Positions 25,557-33,761 of a stretch of 64,000 bases of DNA are shown here, piece by piece (positions within the stretch are counted from its first letter, which is position 1; every line of letters starts with the position of its first letter). A program made the position numbers and the translations under genes. Source of the stretch: Sulfurovum indicum (GTDB lineage: Bacteria; Campylobacterota; Campylobacteria; Campylobacterales; Sulfurovaceae); the NCBI RefSeq assembly GCF_014931715.1, contig NZ_CP063164.1, positions 1,178,001 through 1,242,000 on the forward strand. The letters run 5' to 3'. The notes under the pieces are model-generated. The model saw nothing but the letters and a program-made list of their open reading frames with translations, searched no databases and had not been told where the DNA came from.

Positions 25557-26559
25557 CCCACACTCCTTCTATAGTGTTTTTACACACAGGGCAACGGTCA
25601 CCTTCCAGATGTGTTGTGATCTCTCCATATCTTTTTCTTTCGATCAGCAGTGTTTCGCAGTGTGGACAGTACGTATCAGAGTCCGCATCAACATTCCCGA
25701 GATAAATATATTTCAGTCCAGCCTCTTTTCCGATCTTGCGGGCCCTTTTCAGTGTTGCCGTTTTTGTCGCATCATGGTCCTGCATCTTGTAGTTGGGATA
25801 GAATGCACTCAAATGCCATGGGACATGGACCCCCAGATCGTTTGCAATGAACGCAGCCATCTCGCTCAGCTCCTTGTCACTGTCATTTTCACCTTCTATA
25901 AGCAGTGTCGTCACTTCCACCCACACACCGTTCTTTACCAGTCGTCTCAGTGTATCCCTGACCTCTTCCAATCCGCCTTTGAGGACCTTTTTGTAATATT
26001 TGTCATCCCAGCTTTTAAGATCAATATTGGCCGCATCTACCCAGCTTGCCATATCATCGACCATCTCAGGGGACTCAAAGCCGTTACTGACAAAAATATT
26101 CTTAATCCCTTTCTCTTTTGCAATAAGCCCGATATCTTTTGCATACGGGTAAAAAATAGTCGGTTCATTATAGGTATAGGCTATTGACTTGGCACCATGT
26201 TCGATGGCAAGTTCTACCATCAGGTCAGGGCTCACTTCGATATCTTCATTGACCATTTTACTTTGTGAAATATCCCAGTTCTGACAGAATGGGCATTTGA
26301 AGTTACACCCAACTGTCCCAAAAGAAAGTACCTTCGAACCGGGAATGAGATGATAGAGCGGCTTCTTCTCAACCGGATCCACATGTACCGCTACAGGATG
26401 GCCATACACCAGCGTTTTCAGCTCTCCTTCTACATTCTGGTTCACTCCGCAGATACCTACTTCCCCTTCTTTCAGTTGACACCTGTGCCTGCAAAGGTTG
26501 CAAACAATCTTCCTATTCTCTTCAGGGGTATAGTATTTAAATGTTTCATGATAAGTCAT
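25552..26559 (-). CDS. amrS: AmmeMemoRadiSam system radical SAM enzyme
   Basis: A 335-residue radical SAM protein. An N-terminal cysteine cluster (CNLCRHRCQL, then GICGV) precedes the radical SAM motif CNFKCPFC (CX3CX2C) that binds the 4Fe-4S cluster. The C-terminus has a zinc-ribbon-like CPHC ... CPVC pair. It resembles pyruvate-formate-lyase activating enzymes, but its target is unknown; family naming comes from constant association with Memo and AMMECR1 proteins, seen here. First gene of the operon, divergent from lpxB. Confidence 0.95.
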   Translation of the reverse strand: MTYHETFKYYTPEENRKIVCNLCRHRCQLKEGEVGICGVNQNVEGELKTLVYGHPVAVHVDPVEKKPLYHLIPGSKVLSFGTVGCNFKCPFCQNWDISQSKMVNEDIEVSPDLMVELAIEHGAKSIAYTYNEPTIFYPYAKDIGLIAKEKGIKNIFVSNGFESPEMVDDMASWVDAANIDLKSWDDKYYKKVLKGGLEEVRDTLRRLVKNGVWVEVTTLLIEGENDSDKELSEMAAFIANDLGVHVPWHLSAFYPNYKMQDHDATKTATLKRARKIGKEAGLKYIYLGNVDADSDTYCPHCETLLIERKRYGEITTHLEGDRCPVCKNTIEGVWE

Positions 26560-26701
26560 CGGCTTAACCTTTATACTAATGGACTAAAGTTTACTTCATT
26601 ATATCACTAAAGGTATCAAATGTCAAACGATACATTGTTATTTTAGATTCTTTTTGTATACTCCACAAATGAATATACCCCAAGCCCAAGGAAACTGACA
26701 A

Positions 26702-27748
26702 ATGAAACTGCTTGTATCAGCTATCGAACCCTCTGCCAATCTGCATCTGCGTGAAGTACTCAAACATACAAAGGAGATTGAGCTTATAGGTATTTTTGAC
26801 AAACGCATCGACGCAGGTACACCACTGTATGACATTACCCAAATGGCGATCATGGGGGTGGTCGATGCCGTCAAAAAGCTGCGCTGGTTCTTCAAAACAG
26901 CCGATAAGATGGTTGATCTTGCAAAAGAGGCGGACAAAGTGCTTTTGATGGACTCGTCAGGCTTCAACCTGCCGCTGGCCAAAAAACTCAAAGAGAAGTA
27001 CCCAGAGAAGGAGATCGTCTACTACATCCTGCCTCAGGTCTGGGCAAGCCGTCCCAAACGTGTCGAGAAACTTGAAAAATACTGCGACCATCTACTTGGC
27101 ATCCTCCCTTTTGAGACCAGTTATTATCCAAGCGGTAAAGCGCAATATGTCGGGCATCCTCTGCTCGATGAAATCAATGCTGTATGCCATCACGAAGAGA
27201 ACAGGGGGTGTATTGCTTTTCTTCCCGGAAGCCGTAAAGGAGAGATAGAGCGTCTTATGCCCATTTTTCTTGAAGTACGCAAACAATTCCCCGATATCCG
27301 TCCTCTGCTTGTCATCCCTCCCCATTTCAGCAGAGACCAGATCGCAAAACTCTATATCGGTAACCGGAACTTTGAGATCGTACGCAACACACAGGAGGCA
27401 CTCTCACGTGCAGAGTTCGCTTTCATCTGTTCAGGTACTGCTACCCTGGAAGCAGCCCTCATAGGTACCCCTTTTACCCTGGCTTATATTGCAAAAAAGT
27501 TCGATTTTTTTGTGGGTACAAAAATACTCGGTATCAAACAGGTAGGACTGGCCAATATTATTCTCACACACCACAACGGTACAACCTTGCACAATGAACT
27601 GCTCCAGGATAAGGTAACCGTTGACAATCTGGTCAAAGAGTACTACAATACCGACCGGAAAAAGTTCACCGACAAAGCCAAAGAATTGAAAGAATACCTT
27701 GATCATGGCAGTTCGGAAAATGTCGCGAGGATCATTATGCAAACATAG
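26702..27748 (+). CDS. lpxB: Lipid-A-disaccharide synthase
   Basis: A 348-residue peripheral membrane glycosyltransferase joining UDP-diacylglucosamine to lipid X. Motifs include SAIEPSANLHL at the N-terminus, MDSSGFNLPLA, YYILPQVWASRPKR, YVGHPLLDE, FLPGSRKGEIERLMP and SGTATLEAALIGTPF. Slightly shorter than E. coli LpxB, as usual in Campylobacterota. Two further lipid A or fatty acid genes (fabZ, lpxA) lie just downstream of queH. Confidence 0.96.
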   Translation: MKLLVSAIEPSANLHLREVLKHTKEIELIGIFDKRIDAGTPLYDITQMAIMGVVDAVKKLRWFFKTADKMVDLAKEADKVLLMDSSGFNLPLAKKLKEKYPEKEIVYYILPQVWASRPKRVEKLEKYCDHLLGILPFETSYYPSGKAQYVGHPLLDEINAVCHHEENRGCIAFLPGSRKGEIERLMPIFLEVRKQFPDIRPLLVIPPHFSRDQIAKLYIGNRNFEIVRNTQEALSRAEFAFICSGTATLEAALIGTPFTLAYIAKKFDFFVGTKILGIKQVGLANIILTHHNGTTLHNELLQDKVTVDNLVKEYYNTDRKKFTDKAKELKEYLDHGSSENVARIIMQT

Positions 27749-27750
27749 AG

Positions 27751-27797
27751 TGGGTTGACCCACCAAAATAGTAAAGGTGGATAAATCCAGCCTACAA
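27751..27797 (-). repeat. REP-like double hairpin downstream of lpxB
   Basis: Read on the minus strand it begins TTGTAGGCTGGATTTATCC and continues to GGTGGGTCAACCCAC, giving two small palindromes: GTGGGT/ACCCAC (27751-27764) and TGGAT/ATCCA. The GTAGG head resembles REP elements, but it is distinct from the family around 61-62 kb. No transposase for it is in the window. Confidence 0.4.
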
Positions 27798-27871
27798 AAA
27801 TTTTAACAAGGAATGAGTAATGGGTAATCGAAATAAAAGCATTGCAAAGCAATCCATTCCAACGCTATCGA

Positions 27872-27892
27872 CTATCAACTATCAACTATCAA
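27872..27892 (+). repeat. Three tandem copies of CTATCAA
   Basis: A 7-bp microsatellite-like repeat (27872, 27879, 27886) in the gap before queH, preceded by GGAATG/CATTCC and ATTGC/GCAAT inverted repeats. Confidence 0.75.
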
Positions 27893-27894
27893 CT

Positions 27895-27924
27895 GAACTA
27901 ACACGGAGTACTCCATGTTAGTTC
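27895..27924 (+). promoter_or_regulatory. Hairpin enclosing the ribosome site and start codon of queH
   Basis: GAACTAACA (27895-27903) pairs perfectly with TGTTAGTTC (27916-27924). After one C-A mismatch, GGA (27905-27907) pairs with TCC (27912-27914) around loop GTAC. The Shine-Dalgarno GGAG and the ATG at 27915 are both inside this 12-bp stem. Such a fold would block translation until opened, as in RNA thermometers or other translational switches. Function is inferred. Confidence 0.6.
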
Positions 27925-29000
27925 ATATCTGCTGCTCCGTCGACAGCCACTACTTTCTACAGAAACTCCAAAAAGAGTATCCGAAAGAGAAACTTGTGGG
28001 TTTCTTTTACGACCCCAACATTCACCCCTATTCAGAGTACTATCTGCGCCTGCTCGATGTCAAACGCAGCTGCAGGATGCTTGGTATTGAACTCATAGAA
28101 GGTGAGTATGATACAGAGAACTGGCTTGATGCGGTAAGAGGTTTGGAACACGAACCTGAGAAAGGGGCACGCTGTGCAGTCTGTTTTGACAGACGGTTTG
28201 AAGTCTCGGCACAAAAAGCGGCACAGCTTGGCGAAAAAACATTTACCTCGACACTGCTTACTTCTCCCAAAAAGTCACTCAAGCAGCTTAAGGCAGCCGG
28301 TGATGCTTTGGCTGAACGGGAAGGTATCTCGTTTATCGCCCCTGATTACCGTAAGGCATCAGGTACCCAGGAGCAAAATATCCTGGCCAAAGAGGATGCG
28401 CTTTACCGTCAGGACTATTGCGGATGTCTTTTCGGACTGACCATGCAAAGAGAGCAGCAGCAGAAACTGGCAGATGAACTCTTTGTTCCTCTCTCCGGAC
28501 AGATACAGCCTGAATCCATCGAGGCACGCATCAGACTCTATGAAAAACGCTGGGAACTTGAAGAACAAAATATCCCGTACAAGATAGTCAAACAGCGTTT
28601 TCTGAACTGGCGATTGAAATTTGCCATGCTCAAAGTGCGTAAAGAGGTTGTAGCGGCACATATTCTTCCCTACTCTACACTGAAAGGTGAATATACCAGA
28701 GGAAAGATAGAGTATCAAATCAATGATGTACACCATATGAGCAGAGATGAGGTAAAGTTCATTACTCTTGCAACCTACAACCAACTGCTTGCTACCACGT
28801 ACACCTCGCTTACAGAACTGCTCTTCAACCCGCCGGAGTTTAAAGATGAAGTTGCTCTAAGATCCCGGCTCGGCCTCGATGCCTATGACCTTTCGGCCGT
28901 TGTTGTCACAGAAGAGATCCCTTCAAAGAAGATCGAACTTCTTATACAGAGTGAGACCTATAGTGATGTAGAGGAGAGGCTTATACAACTGGCACAGTAA
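27915..29000 (+). CDS. queH: Epoxyqueuosine reductase QueH with C-terminal extension
   Basis: A 361-residue protein. The first 180 residues are QueH: LVHICCSVDSHYF with the paired cysteines, YDPNIHPYSEYYLRL, CAVCFDRR and DYCGCLFGL, cysteine pairs that bind a 4Fe-4S cluster and a second metal. QueH performs the last step of queuosine synthesis. About 170 further residues of unknown role are present, as in other Campylobacterota. The start lies in a strong hairpin with its ribosome site. Confidence 0.9.
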   Translation: MLVHICCSVDSHYFLQKLQKEYPKEKLVGFFYDPNIHPYSEYYLRLLDVKRSCRMLGIELIEGEYDTENWLDAVRGLEHEPEKGARCAVCFDRRFEVSAQKAAQLGEKTFTSTLLTSPKKSLKQLKAAGDALAEREGISFIAPDYRKASGTQEQNILAKEDALYRQDYCGCLFGLTMQREQQQKLADELFVPLSGQIQPESIEARIRLYEKRWELEEQNIPYKIVKQRFLNWRLKFAMLKVRKEVVAAHILPYSTLKGEYTRGKIEYQINDVHHMSRDEVKFITLATYNQLLATTYTSLTELLFNPPEFKDEVALRSRLGLDAYDLSAVVVTEEIPSKKIELLIQSETYSDVEERLIQLAQ

Positions 29001-29095
29001 ATTCATGATACAAAGAATCTGAAAAGAGAGGCTAAACCATTTTTTACCAATTTTTAGATAAAATAAGCAAATTTTATACTAAAAAAGGTTTTCAA

Positions 29096-29545
29096 GTGCT
29101 ATTAAATGTTGTTGAAATTCAAAAAATTCTGCCACACAGATATCCATTCCTTCTGGTCGACCGTATTACCGGTCTCCAAGAGGGGGAGTATATCGAAGGC
29201 TATAAAAATGTCTCCATTTCCGAGCCGGTCTTTCAGGGACATTTCCCTGATCATCCTATCTATCCCGGTGTCATGATTATTGAAGGAATGGCACAGGCCG
29301 GCGGTGTACTTGCATTCAAGAGCATGAACAATGCTTCCCAGGAAGAGATCGAAAATAAAGTAGTTTATTTCATGAGCATCGACAAGGCAAAATTCCGATC
29401 TCCTGTGACTCCGGGTGATCAGCTGGTCTACAAAATCAATGTTATCAAGAACAAAGGGGCAGTCTGGCAGCTCGATGCAAAAGCCTATGTCGATGACAAG
29501 GTTGTGGCACAGGCTGAACTTAAAGCCATGATCGTAGACAAGTAG
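29096..29545 (+). CDS. fabZ: 3-hydroxyacyl-[acyl-carrier-protein] dehydratase FabZ
   Basis: A 149-residue hot-dog-fold enzyme of fatty acid elongation. [13 protein letters not shown] and [22 protein letters not shown] contain the catalytic histidine and the conserved glutamate. The start is GTG at 29096 with AAGG upstream. lpxA follows 7 bp later, the usual pairing since both draw on hydroxyacyl-ACP. Confidence 0.97.
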   Translation: MLLNVVEIQKILPHRYPFLLVDRITGLQEGEYIEGYKNVSISEPVFQGHFPDHPIYPGVMIIEGMAQAGGVLAFKSMNNASQEEIENKVVYFMSIDKAKFRSPVTPGDQLVYKINVIKNKGAVWQLDAKAYVDDKVVAQAELKAMIVDK

Positions 29546-29552
29546 GTTCCTT

Positions 29553-30332
29553 ATGCCCAATATACATCAAACAGCGATTATTGAAAAAGGAGCGGTCCTC
29601 GGAGAGAATGTTACCATAGGACCTTTTGCCTATATTGGACCAAGAGTCAAGATCGGCGAAGGGACAACTGTAGCTGCCCATGCTGTCATTGAAGGTATTA
29701 CAACGATCGGGAAAAACAACCGTATTTTTTCCCATGCGGCCGTAGGAACTATTCCACAGGACCTCAAGTATGACGGTGAGGAGAGTGAACTGATCATTGG
29801 TGACAACAATACCATTAGAGAATTCACACTGCTTAATCCAGGTACCAAAGGTGGCGGTATGGTCACCAAGATAGGTAACCACAACCTTCTTATGGGCTAT
29901 GTCCACCTCGGTCATGATGTGATCCTGGGAGACCACTGTATCCTGGCAAACGGTGCTACCCTTGCGGGTCATGTCGAGCTTGGCAACCATGTGGTCATAG
30001 GCGGGCTTACTCCTGTTCACCAGTTCGTACATATTGGAGATTATGCCATGGTCGGCGGTGCCAGTGCAGTGGCGCAGGATATTCCCCCCTACTGTCTTGC
30101 AGAAGGCAATCGTGCCGTACTCCGGGGACTGAATCTTACCGGACTCAGACGCAAAATAGACCGTGAAGAGATCAACAGCCTTAAAAGTGCCTACAGAGAG
30201 CTCTTCGAACAGGGGAAACCGCTGCAGGAAGTGGCACAGACACTCTTCGAAACAGATGAATCCCCCTATGTCAAAGCATTATGTATGTTCATAAAAACAT
30301 CCAAACGCGGTATTCCGTTTACCAGAAAATAG
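29553..30332 (+). CDS. lpxA: UDP-N-acetylglucosamine acyltransferase
   Basis: A 259-residue left-handed beta-helix enzyme that starts lipid A synthesis by moving a 3-hydroxyacyl chain to UDP-GlcNAc. Many hexapeptide repeats (IEKGAVLGENVTIGPF and onwards) occupy 1-180, with the catalytic histidine in MGYVHLGHDV. The helical C-terminal part begins at GLNLTGLRRK. Standard length. Follows fabZ and precedes clpX. Confidence 0.97.
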   Translation: MPNIHQTAIIEKGAVLGENVTIGPFAYIGPRVKIGEGTTVAAHAVIEGITTIGKNNRIFSHAAVGTIPQDLKYDGEESELIIGDNNTIREFTLLNPGTKGGGMVTKIGNHNLLMGYVHLGHDVILGDHCILANGATLAGHVELGNHVVIGGLTPVHQFVHIGDYAMVGGASAVAQDIPPYCLAEGNRAVLRGLNLTGLRRKIDREEINSLKSAYRELFEQGKPLQEVAQTLFETDESPYVKALCMFIKTSKRGIPFTRK

Positions 30333-30364
30333 TATAATTTAGAAAGAAAATATGAGGATAAAAT

Positions 30365-31585
30365 ATGTCAATTAAAGCGTGTAGCTTCTGTACTGCTGTT
30401 GAAAGTGAAGAGAATCCACTGATAGCCGGAGAGAATGCCTATATCTGCTCCAACTGTGTGATCTCTGCCTATAAGATCCTTTTTGGAGAAGAGGAAGAAC
30501 AGGAATCCGACTATGATGCAGAGACCCATGTTCTTTATACCCCAAAAGAGATCAATGCCATACTCAACGAGTATGTGATCGGACAGGACAATGCGAAAAA
30601 AACACTTTCAGTGGCTGTCTACAATCACTACAAACGTATTTTCAGAGATACTGCCGAAGATGATACCCAGATCGCAAAATCCAATGTTCTTCTCATTGGA
30701 CCTACCGGTTCAGGTAAAACACTGTTGGCACAGACCATTGCAAGATTTTTAAACGTACCCATTGCCATTGCTGATGCAACAAATCTCACAGAAGCAGGCT
30801 ATGTAGGTGAGGATGTGGAAAATATCCTTACTAAACTCCTTATGGCAGCAGACGGAGATGTCAAGCGTGCAGAACAGGGCATCGTCTTTATCGATGAGGT
30901 TGACAAGATCGCACGTATGGGAGAGAACCGATCTATTACCCGTGATGTCTCCGGAGAAGGTGTACAGCAGGCCCTGCTGAAACTCATAGAGGGTTCTGTA
31001 GTGAATATCCCGCCAAAAGGCGGACGTAAACATCCGAACCAGGACTTTATCCAGATCGATACTTCCAACATCCTTTTCATTTGTGGCGGTGCATTTGACG
31101 GACTTAACGATATTCTCAAGAGAAGACTCGGTTCGAATGTACTGGGATTTGGACAGGCAAAACGTTCCAAAAAGGAAGAAGAGAACCTGCTCCCTATGGT
31201 AGAAGCGGACGACCTCGTCACTTACGGACTCATCCCTGAACTGATAGGACGTCTGCATGTACTGACAACCCTGGGTGAGATCAGCAAAGAAGATATGGTA
31301 CGTATCCTGGTTGAACCGAAGAACTCACTGGTAAAACAGTACCAAAAACTCTTTGAGATCGATAATGTGAGCTTGTCTTTCGAGGAGGATGCACTTGCAC
31401 TCATCGCACAAAAAGCACTGGACCGAAAGACCGGTGCACGAGGACTGAGATCTATCATGGAAGAGATACTGCTTGATATCATGTATGAACTTCCGGAACT
31501 TGACGGATATGAAGTAGTCATTACTGAAGAAGTAGTTGCAACCGGTGCCAAACCACTCTATATCAAAGATAAAAAAACAGCATAG
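30365..31585 (+). CDS. clpX: ATP-dependent protease ATP-binding subunit ClpX
   Basis: A 406-residue AAA+ unfoldase working with ClpP. An N-terminal zinc finger (CSFC ... CSNC, 7-33) binds adaptors. Walker A GPTGSGKT, Walker [13 protein letters not shown] and the arginine-containing [14 protein letters not shown] segment are intact, and [10 protein letters not shown] sits in the ClpP-binding loop region. clpP is not in the window. 19 bp before mreB. Confidence 0.97.
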   Translation: MSIKACSFCTAVESEENPLIAGENAYICSNCVISAYKILFGEEEEQESDYDAETHVLYTPKEINAILNEYVIGQDNAKKTLSVAVYNHYKRIFRDTAEDDTQIAKSNVLLIGPTGSGKTLLAQTIARFLNVPIAIADATNLTEAGYVGEDVENILTKLLMAADGDVKRAEQGIVFIDEVDKIARMGENRSITRDVSGEGVQQALLKLIEGSVVNIPPKGGRKHPNQDFIQIDTSNILFICGGAFDGLNDILKRRLGSNVLGFGQAKRSKKEEENLLPMVEADDLVTYGLIPELIGRLHVLTTLGEISKEDMVRILVEPKNSLVKQYQKLFEIDNVSLSFEEDALALIAQKALDRKTGARGLRSIMEEILLDIMYELPELDGYEVVITEEVVATGAKPLYIKDKKTA

Positions 31586-31604
31586 GCTATAAAGGATAAT
31601 CGAT

Positions 31605-32639
31605 ATGTTCAAAAAAATATTGGGAATGTTCTCCAACGACCTTGCCATCGACCTGGGAACAGCGAACACACTGGTTCTTGTCAAGGGACAGGGGATCAGT
31701 ATCAATGAACCCTCCGTTGTAGCTATCCAGTATGACAAACATGGACAACAGCGTATTCTGGCCGTAGGTCAGGAAGCAAAAGACATGGTAGGTAAAACAC
31801 CGGGCAACATCCGTGCTATCCGCCCGATGAAAGATGGGGTTATCGCCGATTTTGAAGTCACCGAGATGATGATCCGCTACTTCATCGAAAAAGCACACAA
31901 AAGAAAAGGATTCTTCTCTCCCCGTATCATCATCTGTGTACCTTATGGCCTGACACAGGTTGAAAGACGGGCTGTCAAGGATTCAGCAGAAAATGCCGGT
32001 GCACGCTATGTCTATCTCATTGAAGAGCCTATGGCAGCTGCGATCGGAGCCGGGATCCCGGTCAAAGATCCAAACGGAAACCTCGTAGTGGATATCGGCG
32101 GGGGGACCACAGAGATCGGAGTAACCTCTCTTGGAGGTCTTGTTCAGAGTAAATCGATCAGGATTGCCGGAGACCACATCGATCAGGCGATCGTCGATTA
32201 TGTGAAAAAAAACTTCAACCTGCTTATCGGTGAACGTGTGGCAGAAGAGCTTAAAATCAAGATCGGTACCGCTATACCACTTGCAGAAGAGCTTGTCACA
32301 ACGGTACGAGGAAGGGATCAGGTAGAGGGAAGCCTTACCTCCGTAGAGATCACTTCCGAACATATCAGAGCAGCAATGAAAGACTCTATTGAAGAGATTG
32401 CAGAGGCATTGAAAGATGTACTTGAACATACACCGCCCGAACTGGCAGGTGACATCGTAGAGAACGGGATCGTACTGACCGGCGGCGGGGCACTCATCCG
32501 CGGTCTTGACAAATATCTTTCCGACATCGTTAAGCTTCCGGTCTATATTGCGGAAGACCCTCTTCTTGCTGTGGCCAAAGGTACAGGAAAAGCACTTGAT
32601 GAGATAGACCTGCTACAGCAAATGGCGTATGAAGACTAG
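31605..32639 (+). CDS. mreB: Rod-shape-determining protein MreB
   Basis: A 344-residue bacterial actin. DLAIDLGTANTLV (phosphate 1), VVDIGGGTTEIGV (phosphate 2) and LTGGGALIRGLD (adenosine site) are present. MreB filaments guide lateral wall synthesis. It overlaps mreC by 11 bp. Murein recycling genes elsewhere in the window belong to the same physiology. Confidence 0.98.
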   Translation: MFKKILGMFSNDLAIDLGTANTLVLVKGQGISINEPSVVAIQYDKHGQQRILAVGQEAKDMVGKTPGNIRAIRPMKDGVIADFEVTEMMIRYFIEKAHKRKGFFSPRIIICVPYGLTQVERRAVKDSAENAGARYVYLIEEPMAAAIGAGIPVKDPNGNLVVDIGGGTTEIGVTSLGGLVQSKSIRIAGDHIDQAIVDYVKKNFNLLIGERVAEELKIKIGTAIPLAEELVTTVRGRDQVEGSLTSVEITSEHIRAAMKDSIEEIAEALKDVLEHTPPELAGDIVENGIVLTGGGALIRGLDKYLSDIVKLPVYIAEDPLLAVAKGTGKALDEIDLLQQMAYED

Positions 32640-33678
32640 AATCACCATCATCATACTGCTTCTCCTGATATTGGGAGTACTCCTGACACGAAATGACAAG
32701 CGTATCACCGATACGCTTCTAAATGTTATCAACCCTATCAAACAAAACTACAAAGCCTTTACACAAGAGATCGAAGACAAAGGACAAAGTTATCTTTTCC
32801 AACAGGAATCTATAGAGAAACTGAGCAAAGAGAACCGTATCCTTCGCAAAAGACTGCTTGAACAGACCCACTATATCAAACAGGTCAAAGATATCTATGA
32901 GGTGCTTCCCCGCTTAAGCAAACTGCCGGTACACAATATTGCTCTGACAAGTACGATCTCTTATGTCAAGCTAAACAGCTTTTCACAAATCATTTTAACC
33001 AAACCCAAAGGCTTGAATGAAAAACAGATCTATGGTCTGATGCAGGACAGCGTGGTTGCGGGTATTGCACGTCTGCATAACAACCAGCTCTACGGATATC
33101 TTACGTCAGATCCCAAATGCCGCTTCTCAGTCTTTGTCGGCAAAGAACAGGCTCCGGGTATTGCCATTGGCCTGGAGAAAAATATGATGATCGTGAAGTT
33201 CATTCCAAAATGGCACAAGATCAAGCGTGGAGACAAGGTGTATACCTCAGGACTCGACTATATCTTTTTTGCCGGTCTTCCCGTAGGTGTCGTCACCCAG
33301 GTGGACGTACAGAGCGCCTATAAAGTAGCCTATATCAAAACCTATGCCGATATTTTCCACCCCAAGGTCTTTTTCCTTATTCAGGACTCGGCTGCAACTC
33401 TGACAAAAGGGTTTGACAGATCTGCTACACGTCTCCGGGACCCATGTTCCGATCTATCCATACTCGATGAGCAGAATATAACAAAGATCATCATGCAGCC
33501 TGAACAAAACGATACAGTACCTCAGATCTCAAGTATTCCAAGCCGTATTGACCAGACTCAGGAGGAGATCATTGAACCGGAAGTACCGACGGAACATCCC
33601 GAGGCCGAAAAACCAAAAGCGAAAGTTAAAAAACAAAAAAAGAAAAAAACTTTCCATGAAAGTCTTGATCTCTTCTGA
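32629..33678 (+). CDS. mreC: Rod-shape-determining protein MreC
   Basis: A 349-residue bitopic protein: N-terminal helix (about 4-21), coiled coil (about 50-90), the two beta-barrel modules of MreC (about 95-260, with YTSGLDYIFFAGLPVGVV), and a long charged tail rich in Pro/Glu then Lys. It links MreB to the wall-synthesis enzymes. Start lies within the end of mreB. A terminator follows 14 bp after the stop. Confidence 0.93.
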   Translation: MKTRITIIILLLLILGVLLTRNDKRITDTLLNVINPIKQNYKAFTQEIEDKGQSYLFQQESIEKLSKENRILRKRLLEQTHYIKQVKDIYEVLPRLSKLPVHNIALTSTISYVKLNSFSQIILTKPKGLNEKQIYGLMQDSVVAGIARLHNNQLYGYLTSDPKCRFSVFVGKEQAPGIAIGLEKNMMIVKFIPKWHKIKRGDKVYTSGLDYIFFAGLPVGVVTQVDVQSAYKVAYIKTYADIFHPKVFFLIQDSAATLTKGFDRSATRLRDPCSDLSILDEQNITKIIMQPEQNDTVPQISSIPSRIDQTQEEIIEPEVPTEHPEAEKPKAKVKKQKKKKTFHESLDLF

Positions 33679-33690
33679 TACTTCAAAAAA

Positions 33691-33714
33691 CGCCCTTTAT
33701 TAAGGGCAGTTTTT
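33691..33714 (+). terminator. Intrinsic terminator after mreC
   Basis: GCCCTT (33692-33697) pairs with AAGGGC (33702-33707) around a TATT loop, followed by AG and a run of five T. It ends the fabZ-to-mreC transcription block. Confidence 0.8.
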
Positions 33715-33726
33715 ACCCTTTTACTG

Positions 33727-33732
33727 TATAAT
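33727..33732 (+). promoter_or_regulatory. Probable -10 box for carB
   Basis: TATAAT just after the mreC terminator and 30 bp before the carB ATG, giving a short leader. Confidence 0.5.
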
Positions 33733-33761
33733 CTTAAACTAAAAATCAAGGGTACCTCTCC

